Positions 11,809 to 18,730 of a DNA stretch of 26,212 nt are shown piece after piece. This stretch comes from a virus. The notes beneath the pieces are model-generated. The model was not told where the DNA came from. It saw only the letters and a program-made list of their open reading frames with translations, and did not search any database. Location: positions 1 through 26,212 of the IMG/VR virus record IMGVR_UViG_3300020185_000229. One strand, 5' to 3'. The first letter of the stretch is position 1; each line of letters starts with the position of its first letter. Both the position numbers and the translations under genes were made by a program.

Positions 11809-14076
11809 TCATAATTCGACGCTAACTTCTTTAACGCGATCGGTGGTTCCATCTACCATATTCTTTTTAATAAATTTTATAATCAGTCCTTTACCATCAT
11901 GGGAGGCCCTTATCTTTATTTTACACTGGTTTGTCGTTTTGTCTACCATTATTGACTTGGCAATGGGTGTTCTTAGATATTTGTCTACGGCCCTAGCAAC
12001 AGGTCTGGCTCCCATTTTTTTATCGAACCCTGCGTTAATAAGTGCGTCAATACTTGCTTCATCTATGTTTACTACATACCCCTTAACTCTGAGTTGCTCT
12101 TTAAGTTCATTAACAAACTTCATTACAATCTTACGTTTGGTAATATCATTTAGACCACCAAACTCGATTACCTCGTCAACCCGGTTGCGGAACTCTGGAC
12201 GGAAGAATTTTTTGTATGCATCCTCTTGGTCACCTTCTCTTGCCGCCCTGTTGAATCCGATCGGCTCACGTTCTGCCTCTTCAGCACCCAGGTTAGTAGT
12301 CATAATGACAATTGTATTACGTGCATCTGCTACCTTGCCATTGCTGCTTGTAACATAACCTTCATCCATTAATTGTAGTAGAATATTACTTACATCTGGA
12401 TGCGCTTTTTCAATCTCGTCAAACAGGATAATAGAGTTAGGGTTGCGTTCGATGTCTTTAATTAGAAGCCCTCCACTTAGGTTGCCATCTTCATACCCAA
12501 CATATCCTGGAGGAGCACCAATAAACCTGGCTACACTGTGCCGTTCCTGATACTCACTCATATCATAGCGTAATAGTTTCATGTGTAGTTCTGCACTTAG
12601 TTGCTTGGCTAGCTCTGTTTTACCTGTGCCAGTGGGTCCAGTAAACACAAATACACCAATTGGTTTATCATGTGCACGTAATCCGCTTTTGCTAACATAC
12701 ACACGATCCAAAACCTTGCCAATAGCACTGTCTTGCCCATATAAACGGCTTTTAATTTTACTCTCAATATCAGTAATATTGTTTTCCTCAGGACGTTGTT
12801 CTAATTGGTCCATGGGAATTCCTGTTGACTTGCTTAACTCTGCAACAATTAATTCGCTTGTAATATAAGGGTTAGTATTTTCCATTCTACGCTGACGTGC
12901 ACAAGCACTATCAATAAGATCAAACGCCTTGTCAGGCAACCTTTTATCACGTTGATACTCTACGCTTAAATCTACTGCACTGTTAACTGCTTCTGGGGTA
13001 ATACTAGCACCGTGGAACTTTTCATAGTACTGCATAGTGGCACTGAGTATTTCTTTAGCAACTTTGGGCGTAGGTTCGTCTACTGTGATGCGATAGAACC
13101 GCCGCATTAGTGCACGATCCTTCTCAAATGATTCCGTATACTCTTCCCAGGTAGTACTTGCTACGACTTTCAATGCGCCCTTGCTCAAGTATGGCTTGAG
13201 GATGTTTGCAAAATCAGTGCCACCACCGCCTCCTGCACCAGCCCCTTTAATAGTGTGCGCTTCGTCAATGAAAAGGATGCAATTTCCCTTTTCAATAAGT
13301 GCTTCTAGTACTTCCTTAACACGTTCTTCAAATTGCCCACGATACTGTGTGCCAGCAATTATTGTACCCACCTCTAAATTATATACGGTATAGTCCTTGA
13401 GGTAACTGGGACATTTTTCTAAATGTATCTTAAGAGCAACGCCTTCTGCTATAGCAGTCTTACCAACTCCTGGATCACCCACCATCAGTACATTTGCTTT
13501 GTTTCGACGAGCAAATGTTTGGAATATGTCATCTACAATATCGTCCCTGCCAATGACGGGATCAATTTTATCCTCTTTGCACAGTGTATTTAAATTAGTA
13601 CAGTATTCTTGTAGCAAGCTCTCAAAATAAATTTCTTTTTCTTGCGCACGTAACTTGCTTGCATAATTTTCCTCAATAAATTTGATAAATTCATCACGTT
13701 CTATATTATACTTCATAATAAAGTATTGACTCATTGTATTATCTTCTGCCATAATACCAAGAAACACATCAAATAGATTTAATTTCTCTCTACCACTAAA
13801 GAGTACTTGAGTGTATGCACGATTAAATGATTTCTCTAGTATATGACTACGCTTGGCATCTTTGTCTACCTTGGGAAATTTATCAGTTATGTATTTTACT
13901 AGGTCACTTTCTAACTCGCTTACTTGCACACCATAGTCAATTAAAATACTTCTAAACTCTTTGTCACCCAGCATTGCAATAAGCATGTGTTCTGTAGTCA
14001 CATACTCATGCTTATTGTTTTTGGCTAATTTATCAGCTTTCTGCAGTATACTCTCAATTTGACTGTTCTTTTTCAT
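11809..14076 (-). CDS. clpA: ClpA-type AAA+ unfoldase (755 aa)
   Basis: A two-ring ATPase subunit that unfolds proteins and, in ClpA, feeds them to ClpP. The Clp N domain spans about 1-140 (TTEHMLIAML at 27-36). NBD1 has Walker A VGDPGVGKT (199-207) and Walker B CILFIDEAH (266-274). NBD2 has Walker A TGPTGTGKT (479-487), Walker B IILFDEIEKAHP (549-560) and sensor-2 region KKMGARPVAR (686-695). No ClpB-type coiled-coil middle domain interrupts NBD1 and NBD2, so ClpA/C type. An IGF tripeptide at 606-608 lies where ClpA carries its ClpP-docking loop, so docking on host ClpP is plausible. No phage ClpP is in view. The start overlaps dnaJ by 23 bases. Confidence 0.93.
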   Translation of the reverse strand: MKKNSQIESILQKADKLAKNNKHEYVTTEHMLIAMLGDKEFRSILIDYGVQVSELESDLVKYITDKFPKVDKDAKRSHILEKSFNRAYTQVLFSGREKLNLFDVFLGIMAEDNTMSQYFIMKYNIERDEFIKFIEENYASKLRAQEKEIYFESLLQEYCTNLNTLCKEDKIDPVIGRDDIVDDIFQTFARRNKANVLMVGDPGVGKTAIAEGVALKIHLEKCPSYLKDYTVYNLEVGTIIAGTQYRGQFEERVKEVLEALIEKGNCILFIDEAHTIKGAGAGGGGGTDFANILKPYLSKGALKVVASTTWEEYTESFEKDRALMRRFYRITVDEPTPKVAKEILSATMQYYEKFHGASITPEAVNSAVDLSVEYQRDKRLPDKAFDLIDSACARQRRMENTNPYITSELIVAELSKSTGIPMDQLEQRPEENNITDIESKIKSRLYGQDSAIGKVLDRVYVSKSGLRAHDKPIGVFVFTGPTGTGKTELAKQLSAELHMKLLRYDMSEYQERHSVARFIGAPPGYVGYEDGNLSGGLLIKDIERNPNSIILFDEIEKAHPDVSNILLQLMDEGYVTSSNGKVADARNTIVIMTTNLGAEEAEREPIGFNRAAREGDQEDAYKKFFRPEFRNRVDEVIEFGGLNDITKRKIVMKFVNELKEQLRVKGYVVNIDEASIDALINAGFDKKMGARPVARAVDKYLRTPIAKSIMVDKTTNQCKIKIRASHDGKGLIIKFIKKNMVDGTTDRVKEVSVEL

Positions 14077-14914
14077 TTTCTCTCATTCTCTTTAGGGTAT
14101 TTAACTGATCTTCCGTGAGGGTAGTAGGAATCTTTGTTAGTACAATCACTTTTAGATCTCCGCGTAATCCTGATTGTTTATCTACCAATCCTTTTTGTGG
14201 TATACGCATTACTGTGCCGTGTTGTGTACCTTTGGGAACATTTACTGTGTATTTTTTGTTTTCAACGTCGTATACAGTAACACTAGTTCCTATTATAGCA
14301 TCAATTGCATTGATTGTACAGTTTACATTAACTGTTGAACCATTAATTTCATATTTGTCTATATCTGTAAATGTAACATGCACAACCAGACTTCCTGGAG
14401 GAACCCCAGAAATGCTAGAATCTCCCAATCCGTTATACTTAATACTATCGCCCGGCATTGTTCCTGCAGGCACACTTACCTTTACCATCTTGTGTGTATT
14501 ATCCAGATGTTTAACTTTAATCATTCTATTTTGACATGTCAAACTTTCTGCAAGTGTTAATTGTATTGTAATACTTAGGTCTTTATTCTTTGCCTGTTTG
14601 TGATAACTTCTAGTAGGAGAAAATGGGCCCGTATCTCCAAAAACTGAGTTGAGATCTTTAAAAACATCATAAAAAATGTCATGATCTTTGCCATTAATAT
14701 TAACATGTATGCTACCTTGGGATACGTTTGTGTGATCGTATTGGGCACGTTTAGCCGAATCTTTTAATATATCATATGCATCATTGATTTTTCTAAACTC
14801 ATCAGGATCACCACCCCGGTCAGGATGACTCTGCTTGGCTTTTGTTCTAAAAGCATATTTTATATCGTCAAGGCTTGCTGTAGGCTCTACACCTAGAATA
14901 CTATAATAGGTCAT
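14054..14914 (-). CDS. dnaJ: DnaJ/CbpA-type J-domain co-chaperone without zinc finger (286 aa)
   Basis: Stimulates the ATPase of Hsp70 (DnaK) and delivers clients. J domain at 1-65 with the essential H-P-D at 30-32 (SHPDRGGDPDEF). A short Gly-poor linker follows, then two beta-rich C-terminal domains (about 110-275) with VKVSVPAGTMPGDSI and VNVPKGTQHGTVMRI, as in type II DnaJ. The CxxCxGxG zinc repeats of type I are absent. Its end overlaps the ClpA-type gene by 23 bases, giving a chaperone-unfoldase pair. A near-consensus sigma-70 promoter ends seven bases before the ATG and no ribosome binding site is visible, so translation is probably leaderless. Confidence 0.93.
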   Translation of the reverse strand: MTYYSILGVEPTASLDDIKYAFRTKAKQSHPDRGGDPDEFRKINDAYDILKDSAKRAQYDHTNVSQGSIHVNINGKDHDIFYDVFKDLNSVFGDTGPFSPTRSYHKQAKNKDLSITIQLTLAESLTCQNRMIKVKHLDNTHKMVKVSVPAGTMPGDSIKYNGLGDSSISGVPPGSLVVHVTFTDIDKYEINGSTVNVNCTINAIDAIIGTSVTVYDVENKKYTVNVPKGTQHGTVMRIPQKGLVDKQSGLRGDLKVIVLTKIPTTLTEDQLNTLKRMRENEKEQSN

Positions 14915-14921
14915 ATATGTA

Positions 14922-14949
14922 ATTATACATACCTAAGATGTATTGTCAA
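14922..14949 (-). promoter_or_regulatory. Near-consensus sigma-70 promoter for dnaJ-clpA
   Basis: On the minus strand TTGACA (14944-14949) and TATAAT (14922-14927), both perfect, are separated by 16 bases. It differs from the TAAATA late boxes elsewhere and should be read by unmodified host polymerase early in infection. Predicted start of transcription falls at about 14914-14915, at the dnaJ ATG. Confidence 0.82.
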
Positions 14950-14955
14950 CTGCTA

Positions 14956-15294
14956 TTATTTTTTAGAAGGTTTTGCACTAGGAGCAGGATCGTCAAACTT
15001 TTTACTGCTACCTGTGTATAAACCAAACCATGCTGCGCCAGCACCTACGACAACTGAGATAAGTCCTGCTTGATTCATGTTTGGATCGGGAAGTGCCATA
15101 AACCAAATCACAGTTTTGTACAATAAAATAATGTACACTGTTAGGAAGAGCCTTGGGAAAATTCTCCAAGCGTCTACTGCTTTAGCAAGATCAATAATGT
15201 TCTGATACCGGTTGGGTAGGACAACCTTTTCTGTAGTATCTAGTTCAACTTCTAGTTGGATCGTACGTTTAATTGGTTCTACTTCGTCTGCCAT
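14956..15294 (-). CDS. Two-TM membrane protein, holin candidate (112 aa)
   Basis: Start is the ATG at 15294 (MADEVEPIKR) with AGGAGAG nine bases upstream; the longer in-frame start is rejected because it lies in the leader. Two membrane segments are visible, LFLTVYIILLYKTVIWFMAL (about 50-69) and AGLISVVVGAGAAWFGLYTG (about 76-95), with a charged N-terminus and a Lys/Pro/Asp-rich C-terminus. That architecture and the late promoter fit a holin, but the lysozyme and spanins are 4-5 kb away, so this is a candidate only. It could also be a small membrane protein modifying the host envelope. Confidence 0.7.
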   Translation of the reverse strand: MADEVEPIKRTIQLEVELDTTEKVVLPNRYQNIIDLAKAVDAWRIFPRLFLTVYIILLYKTVIWFMALPDPNMNQAGLISVVVGAGAAWFGLYTGSSKKFDDPAPSAKPSKK

Positions 15295-15322
15295 ATTTGC
15301 TCTCCTGGTCTGCACTGTATGC

Positions 15323-15330
15323 TATTTATC
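15323..15330 (-). promoter_or_regulatory. T4-type late promoter GATAAATA
   Basis: GATAAATAGCATAC on the minus strand, 28 bases before the ATG at 15294, with AGGAG between. Confidence 0.65.
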
Positions 15331-15348
15331 CAGGGAGTAACTGTGTCT

Positions 15349-15768
15349 TTACTTGTTGTTGCTTTTGCCATTTTTTATCTCTTCGATTGCTTCTTGGTTA
15401 CCCAGGATCATTTCTTTGTTATTATGAGGAGCATTATCAAATATTATTTTTTCTAATTTTAAAAATGGAATACGTTCATTAGGTACATAACGCCAGACAT
15501 AATCGCCATCATAGGCGCCACCATCTTTAATAATACCAAACACTGTTTGTATTAATCCAATTTTAACAATTAATGCACGTTCGCCATCTAGTATAACTTT
15601 ATCGCCTTCCTTGAAGGATGAGTTCCTAGCAAATGCAATACCTTTGGCTGCTTTCATACCAAAGTCTTTGATCATTAAACCAATAATAACGATCAGCATC
15701 ATACTAATAAATGGCATTAGTATTTCAGTAATTTGTACCGAGAAACCTGCGGGCGTGGGGATATCCAT
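15349..15768 (-). CDS. MscS-like small membrane protein (139 aa)
   Basis: Start at the ATG at 15768, six bases after AGGAG; a TTG two codons earlier is less likely. One membrane helix (about 17-33, ILMPFISMMLIVIIGLMI) is followed by KGIAFARNSSFKEGDKVIL and strands through residue 100. The phrase FKEGDKVIL...ALIVKIGLIQTVF resembles the beta domain of mechanosensitive MscS channels, which follows the pore helix there. The protein is much shorter than MscS and lacks extra TM helices and the C-terminal domain. It lies between the phosphate permease terminator and the holin candidate, behind its own late promoter. Confidence 0.65.
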   Translation of the reverse strand: MDIPTPAGFSVQITEILMPFISMMLIVIIGLMIKDFGMKAAKGIAFARNSSFKEGDKVILDGERALIVKIGLIQTVFGIIKDGGAYDGDYVWRYVPNERIPFLKLEKIIFDNAPHNNKEMILGNQEAIEEIKNGKSNNK

Positions 15769-15786
15769 ACTCAACTCCTAATTGAG

Positions 15787-15794
15787 TATTTAGT
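15787..15794 (-). promoter_or_regulatory. T4-type late promoter ACTAAATA
   Basis: ACTAAATACTC on the minus strand, 18 bases before the ATG at 15768, directly downstream of a terminator. Confidence 0.65.
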
Positions 15795-15797
15795 CAA

Positions 15798-15819
15798 AAA
15801 AGAGGGGTTTAGCCCCCTG
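15798..15819 (-). terminator. Rho-independent terminator after phosphate permease gene
   Basis: On the minus strand AGGGG-GCTAAA-CCCCT forms a five-pair stem and is followed by CTTTTTTG. It ends transcription of the permease gene and separates it from the late promoter just downstream. Confidence 0.8.
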
Positions 15820-15838
15820 TCTTATACATGAATCACTT

Positions 15839-16798
15839 TTACCACCCGTTGGGTACAACTAGGTAATGTATGAATAAAACTATGCCAACACTAGCGCCTA
15901 GACCAATCATCATTTTTAAGAAGTCTCTGGTTACCAGTGGAAACACCTGCTTCATTTTAGTATTATAAACCGTAGCAATAGCAAGTTCTCTACCTGTTAG
16001 GAGCCCGACGAAAACCCAGGTTGTCGACATTGGAATATTATTAAGTTCCTTAAAGAAGTAGAGTATTACAAAGTACACTAGATCAATTAGCGTAGCCGAC
16101 CTAATATAACGTGTGGTGCTTTTTTCTAACACAATGTTTTGAATCTTGCCGCCACGTTCCTTAAACATCCAACCTAGGCCGCCAACAAAGATGACACTTA
16201 TTACAATCATCATATCTACAGGAATCTGTCTTGGCAAGAAAACTGCAATGTTAGCCATGTCATGACTTAACCAAGTCCACCATAACAAGCCTGTTGTTCC
16301 CCACTGTGCTACACGCCAATAGGGTCTACTCCAGTGATCACCAATTGGTTTCCTTTCATCAATAAGCCTACTAACAATGTGCCATAGAGCATAAGCACTA
16401 ATTGCCGCAATTGCATAGCCCATAATTGATTTCATAAGCATTTTTTCAAGTACAAAACTACTTGCAAATGCACTTAAAACTAAAAAGGACGTACTAACTG
16501 GTACGCCCACTCTGGTCATTAATAATAGGATTGCTGGTGCTACAGCATGATACCACTGAATTTCCTGGAAAGGAATTTTAGTTAGCCGTCCATAGCTGAT
16601 GTCACCTGCGTGTGTGTACCATCCGTACCACAATGCCCATAATAGAACCGCACTAGCCGCGGCCCAAAGAATCTTATAATTAAAACGTTCGTGATTGCTT
16701 GCAAGCCAAGTGCCTAGCGTTTGTACACTGTCATTTGCTATTACTGAATAGGCGGCCATTAAAAAGCCCAAGGCCATCCATAATGTTACTTGATCCAC
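15839..16798 (-). CDS. pitA: PiT-family inorganic phosphate permease (319 aa)
   Basis: An inner-membrane ion-coupled importer of inorganic phosphate (PHO4 family). The two inverted signature halves are present: IANDSVQTLGT (20-30) with VGVPVSTSF (97-105), and WLSHDMANIAVF (176-187) with PMSTTWVFVGLLTGRELA (256-273). Seven or more hydrophobic helices fill the chain. At 319 aa it is shorter than E. coli PitA (about 500 aa), lacking the long central hydrophilic loop, as in compact family members. It starts with GTG at 16798, with GAGGGA upstream, and ends at its own terminator. An isolated unit with repeats upstream suggests separate control. Clearly host-derived and a probable auxiliary metabolic gene. 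Confidence 0.88.
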   Translation of the reverse strand: MDQVTLWMALGFLMAAYSVIANDSVQTLGTWLASNHERFNYKILWAAASAVLLWALWYGWYTHAGDISYGRLTKIPFQEIQWYHAVAPAILLLMTRVGVPVSTSFLVLSAFASSFVLEKMLMKSIMGYAIAAISAYALWHIVSRLIDERKPIGDHWSRPYWRVAQWGTTGLLWWTWLSHDMANIAVFLPRQIPVDMMIVISVIFVGGLGWMFKERGGKIQNIVLEKSTTRYIRSATLIDLVYFVILYFFKELNNIPMSTTWVFVGLLTGRELAIATVYNTKMKQVFPLVTRDFLKMMIGLGASVGIVLFIHYLVVPNGW

Positions 16799-16826
16799 TG
16801 TTTGTGTTCCCTCTGTTATTAGTTGA

Positions 16827-16845
16827 GTATACTATATTTGTATAC
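16827..16845. promoter_or_regulatory. GTATAC dyad upstream of phosphate permease
   Basis: GTATAC occurs twice, separated by seven bases (16827-16832 and 16840-16845), a 19-base symmetric site 29 bases before the GTG start. The spacing and symmetry suit a dimeric repressor, or the AT-rich centre could contribute to a promoter. No known operator is matched. Confidence 0.4.
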
Positions 16846-16857
16846 GTTCTTCAATCT

Positions 16858-16865
16858 TATTTAAA
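16858..16865 (-). promoter_or_regulatory. Possible late promoter TTTAAATA for phosphate permease
   Basis: TTTAAATAAG on the minus strand, 59 bases before the permease start, partly matches the late box. It is weaker than the others. Confidence 0.35.
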
Positions 16866-16884
16866 CAGAAAGGGTCAAAAAAAG

Positions 16885-16902
16885 TGTTACAGGTATGTTA
16901 CA
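16885..16902. repeat. Tandem TGTTACA pair, 11-base period
   Basis: TGTTACA at 16885-16891 and again at 16896-16902, one helical turn apart, next to the stop of the upstream gene. On the minus strand a seven-T run follows at once. Could be a tandem protein-binding site for the permease gene. Confidence 0.4.
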
Positions 16903-16903
16903 A

Positions 16904-17179
16904 TTATTTCTCTAGTTCTTGGATACGCCGCTCAAGTTCGTCTATTTTCGCTGTAATTTTTGGATAACGGTTGCGCCAGGCATCTTCAGGTTGTTCTAAC
17001 CAAGTTAGTCCCCAGCGTTCTACTAGGAAATCAATAATCTTATCAAACTGTGCATATCCCCATAAGCCTATGCGTGTAGTACTTAAATAGGCTAAACATA
17101 CAGCACCTGCTATGCTACCTGCGATACTTGTGTAAATCCATAGGCGATCGCTTGCCATACGTTCAATTAAATCCAACAT
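16904..17179 (-). CDS. Small membrane protein with coiled-coil tail (91 aa)
   Basis: The ATG at 17179 (MLDLIERMASDRLWIYTSIA) is preceded by GAGGAG and lies 11 bases after the upstream stop. One membrane helix spans about 13-35, followed by a stretch with RWGLTWLEQPEDAW and a heptad-like C-terminus KIDELERRIQELEK. It is the last gene of the oxygenase transcript. No family recognised; it could anchor a partner at the inner membrane or be a spanin-like or holin-like accessory. Confidence 0.7.
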   Translation of the reverse strand: MLDLIERMASDRLWIYTSIAGSIAGAVCLAYLSTTRIGLWGYAQFDKIIDFLVERWGLTWLEQPEDAWRNRYPKITAKIDELERRIQELEK

Positions 17180-17190
17180 GTTACTGCTCC

Positions 17191-17502
17191 TCAAATTTGA
17201 ATGCCGTTTAGACGCATCTGCTCCTTGACTTCGTCTGTAACCATGTCTCTGTCCCAGGGCAAATAAAATCCTAGCTCTACATCTACAGTGCCTATGCTTG
17301 GTATAGCACGTAAGCAATCTTTGATGTCTTGTACTAGTCCTCCTGTGCCGGGGCAACCCATGCATGGTATACAAACTTCAACGTGTACATTGTTGTTAGT
17401 GATTGTAATGTCACGCAACATGCCCATACTACTTATCGGAACAGGTACGTGCGGATCGTTTACTTGTTCTAATTTTTGACGTATTTGCTGCTCTGTAATC
17501 AC
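17191..17502 (-). CDS. paaD: PaaD/MIP18-like iron-sulfur assembly protein (103 aa)
   Basis: PaaD works with the phenylacetyl-CoA epoxidase complex and is thought to help mature its metal or Fe-S centres. Here the DUF59/MIP18 core is visible: EQVNDPHVPVPISSMGMLRD near the N-terminus, then VCIPCMGCPGTGGL with the reactive Cys, and LPWDRDMVTDEVKEQMRLNGI, which aligns with the end of the PaaD core (E. coli [20 protein letters not shown]). The C-terminal zinc ribbon of full-length PaaD is missing. I start it at the GTG at 17502, whose GTGA overlaps the stop of the PaaA-like gene, rather than at a TTG at 17520. Confidence 0.82.
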   Translation of the reverse strand: MITEQQIRQKLEQVNDPHVPVPISSMGMLRDITITNNNVHVEVCIPCMGCPGTGGLVQDIKDCLRAIPSIGTVDVELGFYLPWDRDMVTDEVKEQMRLNGIQI

Positions 17503-18419
17503 CAGAGCTCTGTGCCCCAACGTTCTGTTTGTACTTCAGTAATGCTGGGTACTTTATGCTTACTGCCTCGTTTCCAGATAGCTAGTTGTTCTTCCCAGGT
17601 CATAGTATCTTCATAGTCCCATTTACGTGTATCTTCATCTAGACGAATTGGTACTTCATAATCAAATACATACTTTCCAACTTCTGGGTCATAGTGTGCT
17701 GGTACTTTGATACCAACTTCCTCACTAAAAGGCACAACTCCGCTTAACCAAATCTGACGCATTTCGTCATTCGTTCCGCCACGAATTCTGTAAGTCTGTT
17801 GATCTGTTCTTGTCTTATGTTCATCGGGCAAACCAAACCATGCAGCGCATAATGGGAAATAAAAGTCAACGCACTCCTGCACCCTTCGTCTACTGTCTTC
17901 ATCTTTATTCCAAAAGAATTTGGTCCAGCGTTCCCCGTGACCAACATGGAAAGTCTCTTCAAAGTTTACTTTACGTAGACCACGTGCAAGTGGTGCATAA
18001 CTACAGTTCTCTTCTAGGTCCACAGTTGTAATGTAGCCTGCACGATCACCGTAGCACATACTTACTACAGTTTCAATATAGTCCTCATGTGGGAATTCCA
18101 GCATCTGGAATGTCCGCCATTCTTCTGGATCACGCTCAAATAAGAAGTCGTGTGTATCGTATCCAAAATCTTCTAACAGTCTATACATAACCTGTGCATG
18201 GCCAAGTTCGTCTTGACATGCGGCCGCAACTGCTAGTTTATCTTCTAATGTTGGTGAGTTTTTAATAGCAGGGAAATAAGTTGGAAGTGTAACTACTTCT
18301 AAATCTGCTGCTATGTGTATCGTGTTTACTAGGACATCGCGATAACGTGGTGACATTTCGTCTGGATCTTCTATCTTGTATCCTGTTGCTAGTTTTTCTT
18401 GCAATCCTTGCTCATTCAT
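17499..18419 (-). CDS. paaA: PaaA-like diiron monooxygenase/epoxidase subunit (306 aa)
   Basis: In bacteria PaaA is the catalytic ferritin-like subunit of phenylacetyl-CoA 1,2-epoxidase (PaaABCE). The chain aligns end to end with E. coli PaaA from memory: SPRYRDVL...IHIAADLEVVTLP (metal Glu at 41), KLAVAAACQDELGHA (DExxH, E71/H74), VNFEETFHVGHG (E154/E155, H158), then GTNDEMRQIW...VPFSEEVGIKVP and the C-terminal tail. The ligands expected for a diiron site are all present, so the enzyme is probably active. PaaB, PaaC and PaaE are absent from the window; it may pair with host subunits or oxidise another CoA thioester. ATGA-like coupling to the Cys-rich gene upstream and GTGA coupling to paaD show one transcript. 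Confidence 0.85.
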   Translation of the reverse strand: MNEQGLQEKLATGYKIEDPDEMSPRYRDVLVNTIHIAADLEVVTLPTYFPAIKNSPTLEDKLAVAAACQDELGHAQVMYRLLEDFGYDTHDFLFERDPEEWRTFQMLEFPHEDYIETVVSMCYGDRAGYITTVDLEENCSYAPLARGLRKVNFEETFHVGHGERWTKFFWNKDEDSRRRVQECVDFYFPLCAAWFGLPDEHKTRTDQQTYRIRGGTNDEMRQIWLSGVVPFSEEVGIKVPAHYDPEVGKYVFDYEVPIRLDEDTRKWDYEDTMTWEEQLAIWKRGSKHKVPSITEVQTERWGTELW

Positions 18420-18420
18420 C

Positions 18421-18558
18421 TTATCCCCAATCCGGAAACTTTACATCTCCATCTTCGTGTAAGCACCCGCCACATTGGCATTCTGTGCATACTAGTGTAT
18501 CACAGTGACAGGGGTGGTTACAGTTTTTACAATAAATTTTTTGTTCGTCGCTTAACAT
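18421..18558 (-). CDS. Tiny Cys-rich, probably zinc-binding protein (45 aa)
   Basis: MLSDEQKIYCKNCNHPCHCD is followed by TLVCTECQCGGCLHEDG, giving CxxC...CxC...CxxCxCxxC with two His. That is dense enough to bind one or two zinc ions or an Fe-S cluster. Its ATG overlaps the upstream Cys-rich gene's stop, and it ends one base before the PaaA-like start. It is clearly translated with those genes; the role is unknown. Confidence 0.75.
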   Translation of the reverse strand: MLSDEQKIYCKNCNHPCHCDTLVCTECQCGGCLHEDGDVKFPDWG

Positions 18559-18728
18559 CCACTGCTCCCTGGGTGCGGCAATTTTGAGCATTTTTCACAA
18601 CGACAGTGTTTACAGACTTCAATCTGTCCTAAATGTTTGTCCCAACAAGTACGGAAGTCTTCAAGTAAAGGTGCACCGCAATGACTTGTCCGGCCACAGT
18701 TTTGACAATATGGTCCACCCGTGAGCAT
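18552..18728 (-). CDS. Small Cys-rich, probably zinc-binding protein (58 aa)
   Basis: Starts MLTGGPYCQNCGRTSHCGAP and ends VCKHCRCEKCSKLPHPGSSG plus Cys. Nine Cys and four His form pairs of CxxC knuckles, at 8-17 and 39-47, separated by a helix (20-37). It begins two bases after the upstream exported protein and its stop overlaps the next gene's start codon. It resembles its 45-aa neighbour in the second knuckle, suggesting duplication. No named family. Confidence 0.75.
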   Translation of the reverse strand: MLTGGPYCQNCGRTSHCGAPLLEDFRTCWDKHLGQIEVCKHCRCEKCSKLPHPGSSGC

Positions 18729-18730
18729 TC

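Noticed and set aside
11805-11852. Earlier ATG start for the gene at 11178-11804
   Set aside because: It would overlap the clpA-like gene by 44 bases; the ATG at 11804 lies four bases after that stop, like other junctions here. Not excluded.
14098-14105. TTAAATAC as a second late promoter for clpA
   Set aside because: Weak match inside the dnaJ coding region; clpA is explained by co-transcription with dnaJ.
17503-17520. TTG start for the PaaD-like gene
   Set aside because: The GTG at 17502 forms a GTGA overlap with the PaaA-like stop, the typical coupling signal, and gives a normal PaaD N-terminus.
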